Source: UBA4416 sp040387475 (GTDB lineage Bacteria > Bacteroidota > Bacteroidia > B-17B0 > Aurantibacillaceae). Taken from it: a stretch of 64,000 nucleotides of DNA. The DNA is taken from contig JAZKDT010000008.1 of assembly GCA_040387475.1 (NCBI GenBank), forward strand, positions 50,679 to 114,678, written 5' to 3'. Below the pieces are notes generated by a model that was not told where the DNA came from, did not search any database, and saw nothing but the letters and a program-made list of their open reading frames with translations. Position numbers and translations under genes: made by a program. Shown here piece by piece: positions 25,156-33,319 of this stretch. How positions within the stretch are numbered: position 1 is the stretch's first letter; the number at the start of each line of letters is the position of its first letter.

Positions 25156-26079
25156 CTATTGACGTCCCGCCAATAAAAACATGACAGCCATACGAACGGC
25201 TACACCATTTTCCACCTGATCTAAAATAATAGATTGGTCACTATCGGCTACTTCGCTGGTTATTTCGACACCACGGTTAATTGGGCCGGGATGCATGATC
25301 ACAATTTTTTTAGACAGGGAATCCAACAACGCTTTATCCAAACCATATAACATGGTATACTCCCGGATAGATGGAAAGAACTTGATATCCTGTCTTTCGA
25401 GTTGAATACGCAACATGTTTGCTACATCACACCATTCCAGTGTTTTTCTAAGGTCAGTTTCAACACTTACCCCCAGACTCTCTATATATTTAGGAATCAA
25501 AGTTGTAGGGCCGCACACTTTAACTTCTGCTCCCAATTTTTGAAGACAAAATATATTGGATAAAGCAACGCGTGAATGTAAAATATCTCCGATGATGGCA
25601 ATTTTTTTTCCTTTTAAATTCCCAATCTTTTCCTGCATCGAAAACGCATCGAGCAAGGCCTGAGTGGGATGCTCGTGTGCTCCATCTCCCGCATTAACGA
25701 TTTTAGCATTTACTTTTTTAGACAAAAATTCGGCAGCTCCGGCGCTTGAGTGGCGCATCACCACCATATCCACCTTCATGGCTAAAATATTATTAACCGT
25801 ATCTATAAGGGTTTCTCCTTTTTTAACGGATGAAGACGAAGCCGAGAAATTAACCACATCGGCACTTAAACGCTTTTGGGCTAGTTCAAATGATAAACGG
25901 GTGCGGGTAGAGTTTTCAAAAAATAAATTGGCAACAGTAATGTCTCTTAAAGAAGGTACTTTTTTAATGGGGCGGTTGATGACTTCTTTAAAATTGGTAG
26001 CGGTCTCTAATATTAATTCAATATCCGTTTTAGTGATATGTTTAATTCCTAGTAGATGATTTACGCTTAGGTTGCTCAT
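25156..26079 (-). CDS. pyrB: Aspartate carbamoyltransferase, catalytic chain
   Basis: 307 residues. Condenses carbamoyl phosphate and aspartate in the first committed step of pyrimidine synthesis. Carbamoyl-phosphate motif ENSTRTRLSFE (about 55-65), SSSSVKKGETLIDTV, HPTQALLDAF and HPGPINRGVEI near the C-terminus are present. No pyrI regulatory chain is nearby. It is the last gene of a minus-strand set with pyrR and a DinB-like gene (3 bases upstream), so transcription is probably joint with the regulator PyrR. Confidence 0.96.
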   Translation of the reverse strand: MSNLSVNHLLGIKHITKTDIELILETATNFKEVINRPIKKVPSLRDITVANLFFENSTRTRLSFELAQKRLSADVVNFSASSSSVKKGETLIDTVNNILAMKVDMVVMRHSSAGAAEFLSKKVNAKIVNAGDGAHEHPTQALLDAFSMQEKIGNLKGKKIAIIGDILHSRVALSNIFCLQKLGAEVKVCGPTTLIPKYIESLGVSVETDLRKTLEWCDVANMLRIQLERQDIKFFPSIREYTMLYGLDKALLDSLSKKIVIMHPGPINRGVEITSEVADSDQSIILDQVENGVAVRMAVMFLLAGRQ

Positions 26080-26082
26080 AAT

Positions 26083-26589
26083 TTATAAATATCTTTCTTT
26101 AATGATGTTTACATGATGTTGTGTGTGACCACAAATGGTATATCCTAAAGACAATACATTTGCTTCGCCCGAAGCCATCTGCCCTTTTAACAACAATTCT
26201 TTTTCTGATAATTGCTTAAACATTAAAATGGTTGACAATCTTACCGAATCAAATTCGTCCATCAACAATTGCATATTGGTTTCTGTAAGATTAGCATTAG
26301 CGGCATACAAATTTTCGTCGAAGCCCGGTAACAATTGGTTGTCGCCTCTTGCAAAGCGCAGGGCGCGGTAGCTAAAAATGCGTTCAGTATCAATCATGTG
26401 ATTTACCACCTGCTTTACGGTCCATTTACCGTCATCATAAAAGTAATTTACTTTTTGACGGGGAATCGCTTCAATAAAATCAAGGGTTGATTGATGATTG
26501 GCCTTTAAAGCTGAAATTATATCTCCCTCTGGAACCAAATTAATGTATTGGGTAAAATATGGTATGTGATCTTTTTCCTGTGGTCTCAT
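26083..26589 (-). CDS. DinB-like protein between pyrR and pyrB
   Basis: 168 residues from ATG at 26589. A longer frame to 26667 would translate the dispersed repeat at 26616-26639 into protein (LSVRAKSRTEV), so it is rejected. DinB_2-type helical bundle: WTVKQVVNHMIDTERIF (first His), and C-terminal GHTQHHVNIIKERYL with the His pair. The substrate is unknown; relatives include damage-inducible DinB and bacillithiol-linked proteins. Lies 3 bases before pyrB and about 70 bases after pyrR, so it shares the transcript. Confidence 0.8.
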   Translation of the reverse strand: MRPQEKDHIPYFTQYINLVPEGDIISALKANHQSTLDFIEAIPRQKVNYFYDDGKWTVKQVVNHMIDTERIFSYRALRFARGDNQLLPGFDENLYAANANLTETNMQLLMDEFDSVRLSTILMFKQLSEKELLLKGQMASGEANVLSLGYTICGHTQHHVNIIKERYL

Positions 26590-26615
26590 TGTCTGCTTTT
26601 TGTTCTTCACTTCTG

Positions 26616-26639
26616 TTCTCGACTTCGCTCGAACTGACA
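26616..26639. repeat. Dispersed GACTTCGCTCGA repeat
   Basis: TTCTCGACTTCGCTCGAACT plus GACA, identical to copies at 20593 and 63010. It lies between pyrR and the DinB-like gene. Confidence 0.85.
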
Positions 26640-26656
26640 GTGGCTGTATTACTATT

Positions 26657-27187
26657 TTATTTGTCAATCAGTGTTACGCGGTCTTTTCCATCAAGCTCTT
26701 TCCAGTCTACTTTTACATTTTGTGTTTCAATAGAGTCGATGACCAAACCAATATATTTTGCCTGAATGGGTACGTGACGACTAAAACGCCGGTCAACCAG
26801 CACCAACAATTCTACATCGTTTGGTCGGCCAAAGGCCAGCATGGCATCTAATCCGGCCCTGATAGTTCTACCCGTAAATAAAACGTCATCCACAAGAATT
26901 ACATTTTTATCTTCGATAATAAAATCGATGCTGGTTTTGTTAGGTTTTAACTCTTTCTTTCGGAAATCATCGCGGTAAAAGGTAATATCCAGATCACCGC
27001 AGTTAACTTTTTTCTTTAAAATACCTTCCAATAAACCCTGAATGCGATGTGCCAGGTAAATGCCTCTTGGCTGTAAGCCAATGATAACGGTATTATTAAA
27101 ATCGTTGTGAACTTCTATTAATTGATAGCAAAGGCGGGTGAGAGTAACTTCTAGCTGTTTATTTTCTAATAAAACTCTTGGCTTCAC
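26657..27187 (-). CDS. pyrR: PyrR-type uracil phosphoribosyltransferase/regulator
   Basis: 176 residues, GTG start at 27187. Type I phosphoribosyltransferase: PRPP-binding loop VILVDDVLFTGRTIRAGLDA (about 94-113), and IIGLQPRGIYLAHRI. PyrR in Bacillus binds uridine nucleotides and pyr mRNA to attenuate transcription; in Bacteroidota it may act mainly as a UPRTase. Its place before pyrB supports a pyrimidine role. I looked for an attenuator-like hairpin in the leader and saw none that convinced me. Confidence 0.92.
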   Translation of the reverse strand: MKPRVLLENKQLEVTLTRLCYQLIEVHNDFNNTVIIGLQPRGIYLAHRIQGLLEGILKKKVNCGDLDITFYRDDFRKKELKPNKTSIDFIIEDKNVILVDDVLFTGRTIRAGLDAMLAFGRPNDVELLVLVDRRFSRHVPIQAKYIGLVIDSIETQNVKVDWKELDGKDRVTLIDK

Positions 27188-27284
27188 TGGTTTAATTTTT
27201 TAAAATTAATTATTATTTTTTGATAATAATATTTTTTGGAATTATATTTTCTTTTTCCTTGACGAAACAGAAACAAAAAGTCAA

Positions 27285-27300
27285 TCCGCCGGCTGGCGGA
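27285..27300 (-). terminator. Possible purA terminator
   Basis: TCCGCC (27285-27290) and GGCGGA (27295-27300) pair across a 4-nt loop; on the minus strand TTGACTTTTTGTTT follows. It lies about 105 bases after the purA stop, in a GC-richer patch that could itself be a dispersed repeat. Confidence 0.35.
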
Positions 27301-27404
27301 AACCTCCATTTGCCCCGCATAATCTTCCCTAAATGGCGGTTCGCTCCGAATTGCCAGAGCCAGCCGCACTATTACCAACATATGCAGGAGTTTATTGCTC
27401 TCAC

Positions 27405-28673
27405 TTACATGAAAATAGTTTGGGTTCTATCAGGACCAATTGAAACGATGCTGATAGGAACTTCTACTAATTTTTCGATATATTTTACGTAATCAATCAA
27501 TGTTTGAGGCAATGTATCTTTAGACGTCATTTTAGTTAGATCCTCAGCCCAGCCTTTTACCGTTTCATAAACAGGAGTTACATCGGCAGGCTCAATACTA
27601 AATGGCAAATAGTCGATCTTTTCACCTTTGTGCATGTAATGTGTGCAAACCTCTAAGGTATCAAAGTCAGATAACACATCTGCTTTCATCATCATTAATT
27701 CTGTAACACCATTAATAGCGATGGCATATTTTAAAGCAGGAATATCCAACCATCCACAACGGCGGGGACGACCCGTTGTAGCTCCAAACTCACGCCCAAC
27801 CTGACGAATTTTTTCGCCGGTCTCGTTTTCCAGTTCTGTAGGGAACGGGCCACTACCAACGCGTGTGCAATAGGCTTTGAAAATACCAATCACATTACCT
27901 ATGCGGTTTGGCGCAATACCTAATCCGTTACAAGCACCTGCGCAAATGGTATTAGAAGAAGTCACAAAAGGATAAGAACCAAAATCAATATCCAGTAAAG
28001 AACCTTGTGCCCCTTCCGCTAATATTTTCTGACCTTTTTTAATAGCGTCATTAATGAAATGCTCGGTATCAATAAATTTTAATTTTTTTAATTCTTCGAT
28101 AGCTGCAAACCAGGTTGGTTCCAAATCCGCTAAATTGTATTCATAATTATGAAACTCTAACAGTTGTTTGTGTTTTTCAACCAACGCATTATATTTTTCT
28201 TTAAAATTGGGGCTTTCGATATCACCAACACGTAAACCATTACGGCCTGTTTTATCCATATAAGTTGGGCCTATTCCTTTTAAAGTAGAGCCAATTTTAT
28301 CTTTACCTTTAGAAGCTTCGCTTGCGGCATCCAATAAACGATGCGTTGGTAAAATTAAATGCGCGCGTTTACTAATCACTAATTTCTTAGTAAAATCAAC
28401 GCCTAAAGCAGTTAAGGCATCAATTTCTTTTTTAAAAATAACAGGATCGATGACTACACCGTTACCAATAACATTTAATGCAGTTGGATGGAATATACCA
28501 CTTGGAATTGTATGTAATACATGCTTAATACCGTTGAACTCTAATGTGTGCCCGGCATTTGGACCACCCTGGAAACGGGCAATAATATCATATTTTGGAG
28601 TCAGTACATCAACGATTTTACCTTTTCCCTCATCGCCCCATTGCAGGCCTAATAATACATCAGCTTTGATCAT
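27405..28673 (-). CDS. purA: Adenylosuccinate synthetase
   Basis: 422 residues. Converts IMP and aspartate to adenylosuccinate with GTP. The N-terminus LGLQWGDEGKGKIVDVL carries the P-loop, with GGPNAGHT, IGSTLKGIGPTYMDK, GAQGSLLDIDFGSYPFVTSSN and GATTGRPRRCGWLD motifs in their normal order. Cytoplasmic enzyme. The start ATG at 28673 lies 33 bases after a consensus promoter box. With guaA in the same window, both branches of IMP use are covered. A 21-bp minisatellite lies upstream. Confidence 0.97.
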   Translation of the reverse strand: MIKADVLLGLQWGDEGKGKIVDVLTPKYDIIARFQGGPNAGHTLEFNGIKHVLHTIPSGIFHPTALNVIGNGVVIDPVIFKKEIDALTALGVDFTKKLVISKRAHLILPTHRLLDAASEASKGKDKIGSTLKGIGPTYMDKTGRNGLRVGDIESPNFKEKYNALVEKHKQLLEFHNYEYNLADLEPTWFAAIEELKKLKFIDTEHFINDAIKKGQKILAEGAQGSLLDIDFGSYPFVTSSNTICAGACNGLGIAPNRIGNVIGIFKAYCTRVGSGPFPTELENETGEKIRQVGREFGATTGRPRRCGWLDIPALKYAIAINGVTELMMMKADVLSDFDTLEVCTHYMHKGEKIDYLPFSIEPADVTPVYETVKGWAEDLTKMTSKDTLPQTLIDYVKYIEKLVEVPISIVSIGPDRTQTIFM

Positions 28674-28705
28674 AATTAATTGTTAACGTTATTTTTATAA
28701 GCCTT

Positions 28706-28738
28706 CAAATTTACAATTCCTGATAAACTTTGAACCAA
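28706..28738 (-). promoter_or_regulatory. Promoter of purA
   Basis: Minus-strand TAAATTTG at 28706-28713 with TTG at 28736-28738, spaced 22 bp, which is at the long end of the usual range. Confidence 0.5.
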
Positions 28739-28819
28739 TAACAAATTAACAATTCATGGATTTTTGAACAAAAATGAGATTTTGCAAATGAGAACCAGCA
28801 ATAAAACCCTCATCCACGA

Positions 28820-28841
28820 CCCTTCTCCCACAGGAGAAGGG
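28820..28841. repeat. Perfect inverted repeat (dispersed type)
   Basis: CCCTTCTCC (28820-28828) and GGAGAAGGG (28833-28841) pair perfectly around CACA. The sequence CCCTTCTCCCACAGGAGAAG belongs to a hairpin commonly scattered in bacterial genomes. It adjoins the tandem array. Confidence 0.7.
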
Positions 28842-28853
28842 AGTAGAGGCCTG

Positions 28854-29092
28854 AAAGCGGTGAGTGCAAAACTGAAAGCAGTAAGTGAGAAAACTACAGC
28901 GGCGAGTGAGAGATGAAAAGCGGTTGGTGCGAGACTGAGAGCGGTAAGTGCAAAACTAAAAGCGGTGTGTGCGAAACTGAAAGCGGTTGGTGAGAAGTTG
29001 AAAGCGGTGAGTGAGAGATGAAGAGCGGTTGGTGAGCAACCCAGAGCGGTAAGTGCAAAACTAAAAGCGGCTAGTGAGAAACCGAGAGCGGA
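28854..29092. repeat. 21-bp tandem repeat array (minisatellite)
   Basis: Eleven full copies in exact 21-bp register from 28854 to 29084 plus a partial twelfth. Consensus AAAGCGGTNAGTGNGAAACT with most variation at bases 9, 10, 14 and 17-21. The unit is a multiple of three; one minus-strand frame reads heptapeptides like SFALTAF without a start codon. It lies between two minus-strand genes. No spacers, so not CRISPR. A second array of 2 x 21 bp is at 5541-5918 but with unrelated sequence. Confidence 0.92.
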
Positions 29093-29119
29093 GAAGGGAA
29101 TAGAACATGATAGCTGTAA

Positions 29120-29881
29120 TTAAATCTCGATGTGCAAGCCATCATAAGCCAGCTCGATAAAAGAAGGTAATTCTTTCGACACCTCTGCGTGCAAACCTAA
29201 CTGATGTGATATATGGGTGAAATACGCTTTTTCGGGTTTTAATTCGATCATAAGATCGATGGCTTGTTGAAAGGTATAATGAGAAATATGTTCTTCCCGT
29301 CTTAACGCATTGACAACGATAATTTTTGACCCTTTGATCTTCTCTTTTTCTTCTTCCGAAATAAAATTAGCATCGGTGATGTATGAAAAATCATTGATGC
29401 GGTAGGCTTTTACCGGTAATTTATAGTGCAGCACGTCAACGGGGAACAATTCAATATCACCAATTTTTATTGGTTGATCCGTAACTTCATATAAATCGAC
29501 CTCAGGAATACCCGGATATTTATCTTCAGAAAATATATAGGCAAATTCACGCATGAGCGCCTTTTGAACCCTTTGGGAAGCATACACCGGCATACGCATT
29601 TTATTAAAAAAATTAAATGCTTTTACTTCGTCGAGCCCGGCAATATGATCTTTATGCTCATGAGTAAACACAACCGCATCCAGCGTTTTAATTTTTTGAC
29701 GTAGCATTTGCTGACGAAAATCAGGCCCCGAATCGATCACCACTTTGGCTGTATCACTCTCTATTAAAATAGAACTTCGAAGGCGGTTATCTTTAGGATC
29801 GGCAGAACGGCAAACCTCACATTCGCATGCAATGATGGGAACGCCCTGTGAAGTACCTGTGCCTAAAAACGTAACTCTCAT
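29120..29881 (-). CDS. MBL-fold metallohydrolase (PhnP/beta-CASP-like)
   Basis: 253 residues. Begins with FLGTGTSQGVPIIACECEVC, the PhnP-like entry (PhnP is a cyclic ribose phosphodiesterase), then FTHEHKDHIAGLDEV with the HxHxDH Zn motif (about 78-83), SYITDANF (Asp) and THISHQLGL. Two Cys near residue 20 may hold a structural Zn. Whether the substrate is a cyclic nucleotide phosphodiester is not clear, as no phn genes are near. The start overlaps the rhomboid gene stop by 4 bases, so both are co-translated. Confidence 0.88.
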   Translation of the reverse strand: MRVTFLGTGTSQGVPIIACECEVCRSADPKDNRLRSSILIESDTAKVVIDSGPDFRQQMLRQKIKTLDAVVFTHEHKDHIAGLDEVKAFNFFNKMRMPVYASQRVQKALMREFAYIFSEDKYPGIPEVDLYEVTDQPIKIGDIELFPVDVLHYKLPVKAYRINDFSYITDANFISEEEKEKIKGSKIIVVNALRREEHISHYTFQQAIDLMIELKPEKAYFTHISHQLGLHAEVSKELPSFIELAYDGLHIEI

Positions 29882-30525
29882 GAAAAATTTGATAGTAGTC
29901 TAAGATACACATCGTAATTTAATAATGCCAGGGTTAGGGTAAATAAAATACCAAAGATGGCTCCCCAAAAATGTGCCTCATGCCCTATTCTATCGGCTGA
30001 GTCGCTACGGGCATTACGCTTGCTTAAATAATAGCTGATACCTAAATAAACAATGCCAAACACCCAGGCCGGCATAGGAATGAAAAAGAAACCCAATTGG
30101 CTGGTGGGTAAACAGGTAATGTAACTGAAAATTAAAGCGTTAACAGCACCACTGGCACCCAGGGAGGTATAATATTTATTTTCTTTATTTTTAAAATACT
30201 CTGAAATAGACGATGCATAAATAGCTCCTGTATAAAGAAGGATGTAAAAGATCATGCCCAGTTTTTTATCAGGCTCCCCGTCGTGACTCAACAAAATGGG
30301 AAGTACCTCCTGTTCAACTACCGGCCCAAATATCCATAGTGCATACATATTAAAAGCCAGGTGCAAATAATCGCCATGCAGAAACGCGTGGGATAAAAAA
30401 CGGTAATGTTGATTGGAATGATAGATAGAATAAGGATGAAAGATATACTTGTATTTAATATCGGGATTACTCATCGCATAAACCGAAAAGCCAACTGTGA
30501 GAATTAATATAGCAATTGTGATCAT
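29878..30525 (-). CDS. Rhomboid-family intramembrane serine protease
   Basis: 215 residues, six to seven hydrophobic segments. Catalytic Ser in GASGAVNALIF (about 129) and His in GHEAHFWGAIFGILF (about 189). The loop-1 region FRFLSHAFLHGDYLHLAFNMYALW contains the HAFLH / HxxxN signature (the N near 60 stabilises the oxyanion). Cleaves transmembrane helices in the inner membrane; substrates are unknown. It overlaps the downstream MBL gene by 4 bases (ATGA). Confidence 0.92.
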   Translation of the reverse strand: MITIAILILTVGFSVYAMSNPDIKYKYIFHPYSIYHSNQHYRFLSHAFLHGDYLHLAFNMYALWIFGPVVEQEVLPILLSHDGEPDKKLGMIFYILLYTGAIYASSISEYFKNKENKYYTSLGASGAVNALIFSYITCLPTSQLGFFFIPMPAWVFGIVYLGISYYLSKRNARSDSADRIGHEAHFWGAIFGILFTLTLALLNYDVYLRLLSNFS

Positions 30526-30588
30526 TTAACTAGTGATTAGTGACAAGTGAATGGTGACTTCGTAATTACAAATTTTGTACGAATATAC

Positions 30589-30608
30589 GTCCCGATAGCT
30601 ATCCGGAC
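30589..30608. repeat. 20-bp imperfect palindrome
   Basis: GTCCCGATAGCTATCCGGAC is a palindrome with one mismatched pair. Perfect versions are frequent dispersed repeats in Bacteroidota. It lies between the rhomboid and monooxygenase genes, next to ACGAATATACG. Confidence 0.5.
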
Positions 30609-30626
30609 TGTGAATGATGCATTTAT

Positions 30627-30911
30627 TTATAAACTTTCTACACTCCACGCTTCGGGCTTAGCATCGAACAAAACTTTTGTTTTGGCCCAAACACCGGTAA
30701 ATAATTGAGATTGGCGATAGGCTTCGAGGTATTTAGGATCTTCCCAGATACTTAAGGTAAAAAAAATGCCAGGGTTATTGATATCCTGCAACAACTCCAC
30801 ATGATGACAACCTTCCATAGCGGCAATCAAATTTTTACTGGCGTTAAATATCTCCTTGAACCGATCCGTATTTTCGGGCTTAAAGGTCATTTTTACAAAT
30901 CGTTTAATCAT
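30627..30911 (-). CDS. Antibiotic biosynthesis monooxygenase (ABM) domain protein
   Basis: 94 residues from ATG at 30911 (a TTG three codons earlier is possible). Ferredoxin-like ABM fold: RFVKMTFKPENTDRFKEIF, then CHHVELLQDINNPGIFFTLSIWEDPKYLEAYRQS and an LFDAKPEAWSVESL tail. Members are quinol or haem-degrading monooxygenases, or have no known activity. The start codon lies inside the 3' end of the upstream gene by 8 bases, so expression is linked to the SAM hydroxide adenosyltransferase gene. Confidence 0.82.
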   Translation of the reverse strand: MIKRFVKMTFKPENTDRFKEIFNASKNLIAAMEGCHHVELLQDINNPGIFFTLSIWEDPKYLEAYRQSQLFTGVWAKTKVLFDAKPEAWSVESL

Positions 30912-31722
30912 AAATATCAACTATAATACGTTCAATTTTATACCTGCTTAATACTGTTTTTTTAATGGCCAGTTTATTTGCTGCTTGTCCCAGTAAAGCT
31001 ATCTCCAACAAATCCATCGAATTAAAAAAACAAACCACATCACCTATTTTCACGTCGTCATAGGTATTAAAAATTTTAGTGACATCGCCGGAGGGTAAGG
31101 CGATAGAGAAACGTTTATTTCCAACATTTGTTTCAAATTCTTTACGTGTAATGCTGGTAATTAAATTACCAAAATCATCTTCGTACAACACCATGCCCTG
31201 CAAGTTGCTTGGTGTTGAAAAACTTTCGAAAGCGTATAGCTTGCAATATTCCTGCGTTTGGGATGAAAATTCATCCAACGACACTTTGTTGATCAGTTTA
31301 CTCGCTATTTCTGCAAAAATATCCCGCAGGTAAAAAGAATGCTGTCTTTCGTGATCAAAATATAACTGATAAACCGGTTCATTAAACGTTTTATCTATGA
31401 GGGTTAATACGCCATTATCCGGGCAAACAATAAACTGCCCTTTATATTTGGTAAGCAAATAACGGGTATTATCAACCGACAGATTTTTGATCGTATCGGT
31501 AGAATTTAAAAATTTAATAGCAAACAGGTGGATAGTATCTTCCGGAAAATAAGGCAGCGAACTCCTTAATGCAAAAGCGCCTTCATTGTGAGCGTGTGCA
31601 TTAACATCACAAGCGAGGTCAACAATATGCGCTGTTGGTTGTTTTGAATATAAAATACCTTTAACCATCGCCAGGTATGGGTCGCGGTAACCCAAATCGG
31701 TGGTAATGGTAATTATTGACAT
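30904..31722 (-). CDS. SAM hydroxide adenosyltransferase (DUF62)
   Basis: 272 residues. N-terminal ITTDLGYRDPYLAMVKG and HIVDLACDVNAH mark the S-adenosyl-methionine hydroxide adenosyltransferase family (relatives of fluorinase and chlorinase), which hydrolyses SAM to adenosine and methionine. The C-terminal beta-barrel is present. No halide-binding serine loop can be asserted by eye, so the water-activating type is assumed. It is the upstream partner of the ABM-domain gene. Confidence 0.9.
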   Translation of the reverse strand: MSIITITTDLGYRDPYLAMVKGILYSKQPTAHIVDLACDVNAHAHNEGAFALRSSLPYFPEDTIHLFAIKFLNSTDTIKNLSVDNTRYLLTKYKGQFIVCPDNGVLTLIDKTFNEPVYQLYFDHERQHSFYLRDIFAEIASKLINKVSLDEFSSQTQEYCKLYAFESFSTPSNLQGMVLYEDDFGNLITSITRKEFETNVGNKRFSIALPSGDVTKIFNTYDDVKIGDVVCFFNSMDLLEIALLGQAANKLAIKKTVLSRYKIERIIVDIYD

Positions 31723-31827
31723 ATTGAAAACTTTTTAGTGTATTCTCAAAAGTAAATAATATTTTAGGCATACTTTTATGATATAAAGTATTTGATTAAC
31801 ACGATTATTAACATAAATTTTTGAACC

Positions 31828-32787
31828 TTGATAGAAAAAGTAATTACCCTGGATAGCGTTGAACCTGTTGAGATATACGGCGTAAACGATGTGAAACTCA
31901 ATATTATAAAAAAATATTTTCCCAAACTTAAAATTGTAGCAAGAGGGTATTCCATTAAAGCAATTGGCGAAGAAAGTGAGATAGCGCAATTTGAAAAGAA
32001 ACTGACCATGATGGTAGACTATTACCACAAGAACGGTTTATTAACAGATGTTGTAATTGAACGTTTATTGGGCCAAACGGGCGATAATTTGCTGCAGGAA
32101 AAAGAAGAAGCTACGGGGTCAGATATTATCTTATTTGGTAACAGCGGGTTGGTGATTAAAGCCCGTACCGACAACCAGCGCAAAATGATGCAATCAGTTA
32201 ACAAAAACGATATGGTATTTGCCGTTGGCCCGGCGGGAACCGGAAAAACATATACCGCCGTTGCCCTGGCCGTAAGAGCGTTAAAGAACAAAGAGGTTAA
32301 ACGAATTATATTAACCAGGCCGGCTGTAGAAGCAGGAGAAAACTTAGGTTTTTTACCAGGTGATTTGAAAGAGAAACTCGACCCTTACATGCAACCCTTA
32401 TATGATGCCCTGTATGATATGGTTCCGCTGGATAAATTGAACCAATACATTGAAGCTAAAATTATACAGATAGCTCCGTTAGCGTTTATGCGTGGCAGAA
32501 CGTTGGATAACGCATTTGTTATTTTAGATGAAGCTCAAAATACGACCGAGAGTCAGATGAAAATGTTTTTAACCCGTATGGGTGCTAATGCCAAGTTTAT
32601 TGTAACCGGTGATATGACCCAGATTGATTTGCCTCGCCATCAAACATCCGGTTTGGCGCAAGCGGTTAGATTACTGAAGAAAACAGATGGAATAGATATT
32701 ATTGAGCTAACAACCGTTGACGTGATCAGGCACCGATTAGTGAAAGCGATCATTGAGAAATACGAAGCGGACACCATTAAAAAGTAA
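31828..32787 (+). CDS. PhoH-family ATPase
   Basis: 319 residues, TTG start at 31828 (no ATG gives the usual N-terminus). The first 90 residues resemble the PhoH-like N-domain (KYFPKLKIVARGYSIKAIG). The ATPase core has Walker A GPAGTGKTYTA (near 133), the ILTRPAVEAGENLGFLPGD and Walker B FVILDEAQNTTESQMKMFLTRMG. PhoH proteins are linked to RNA processing together with YbeY; no ybeY is seen here. Divergent from the SAM hydrolase gene. A TTG start is chosen because the first residues IEKVITLDSV agree with relatives. Confidence 0.93.
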   Translation: MIEKVITLDSVEPVEIYGVNDVKLNIIKKYFPKLKIVARGYSIKAIGEESEIAQFEKKLTMMVDYYHKNGLLTDVVIERLLGQTGDNLLQEKEEATGSDIILFGNSGLVIKARTDNQRKMMQSVNKNDMVFAVGPAGTGKTYTAVALAVRALKNKEVKRIILTRPAVEAGENLGFLPGDLKEKLDPYMQPLYDALYDMVPLDKLNQYIEAKIIQIAPLAFMRGRTLDNAFVILDEAQNTTESQMKMFLTRMGANAKFIVTGDMTQIDLPRHQTSGLAQAVRLLKKTDGIDIIELTTVDVIRHRLVKAIIEKYEADTIKK

Positions 32788-32806
32788 AATAAGATAAAAG
32801 ATACAA

Positions 32807-32887
32807 GATTAAAGATTGCCATAATTTTAACTTACGCGGTTCACCTAAATATCGCGATTAAAATAGAGCGATCTTAAATCTTTAATC
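32807..32887. repeat. Long-span inverted repeat between phoH and mazG-like genes
   Basis: GATTAAAGATT at 32807-32817 is the exact reverse complement of AATCTTTAATC at 32877-32887, 59 bases apart. The loop contains a further CGCG pair. Similar low-complexity AGATTAAAGA text occurs at 53320-53385. Confidence 0.45.
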
Positions 32888-32909
32888 ATATGTCTTTAAT
32901 CTAAGTGAT

Positions 32910-33236
32910 ATGACTATACAAGAATCCCAACAACAGGTTGACAGCTGGATCAAACAATACGGTGTTCGCTATTTTAGCGAGTTAACCAATATGGCGATGC
33001 TAACGGAGGAAGTTGGCGAAGTGGCGCGAATCATAGCCCGTAGGTATGGAGAACAAAGTGAAAAAGAGTCGGATAAACATAAAGATCTGGGTGATGAAAT
33101 GGCCGATGTATTGTTTGTGTTGATTTGCCTTGCAAATCAAACCGGTATCAATTTAGAGGAGGCGCTCAAAAAAAATCTGGATAAAAAAACCAAGCGCGAT
33201 TCGGAACGTCATATTAACAACGATAAATTGAAATAA
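32910..33236 (+). CDS. MazG-like nucleotide pyrophosphohydrolase
   Basis: 108 residues. All-alpha NTP pyrophosphatase: MLTEEVGEVARIIARRYGE (EExxE) and DLGDEMADVLFVLICLAN (ExxD) are the Mg-binding helices. It probably hydrolyses non-canonical (d)NTPs to the monophosphate. Single-domain and shorter than E. coli MazG, as is common in Bacteroidota. It is plus-strand and 120 bases after phoH. Confidence 0.9.
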   Translation: MTIQESQQQVDSWIKQYGVRYFSELTNMAMLTEEVGEVARIIARRYGEQSEKESDKHKDLGDEMADVLFVLICLANQTGINLEEALKKNLDKKTKRDSERHINNDKLK

Positions 33237-33319
33237 ATGTTAACCCATTACTTTTCCTGAAATTTAAGCTTAACTTTAAGGAAGTACTGACGTTATAGAA
33301 ACACTAAGTTTATATTTAA

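Larger units (their letters stand above)
28674..29119. other. Intergenic region upstream of purA
   Basis: 446 bases. From the purA side it holds the purA promoter (28706-28738), a 9-bp hairpin (28820-28841) and the 21-bp tandem array (28854-29092). No gene is credible in the array, although one frame of the minus strand stays open. Confidence 0.65.

Noticed and set aside
26657..27404. PyrR-binding attenuator or riboswitch upstream of pyrR/pyrB
   Set aside because: No antiterminator/terminator pair with the expected pyr loop could be seen by eye in the pyrR leader.
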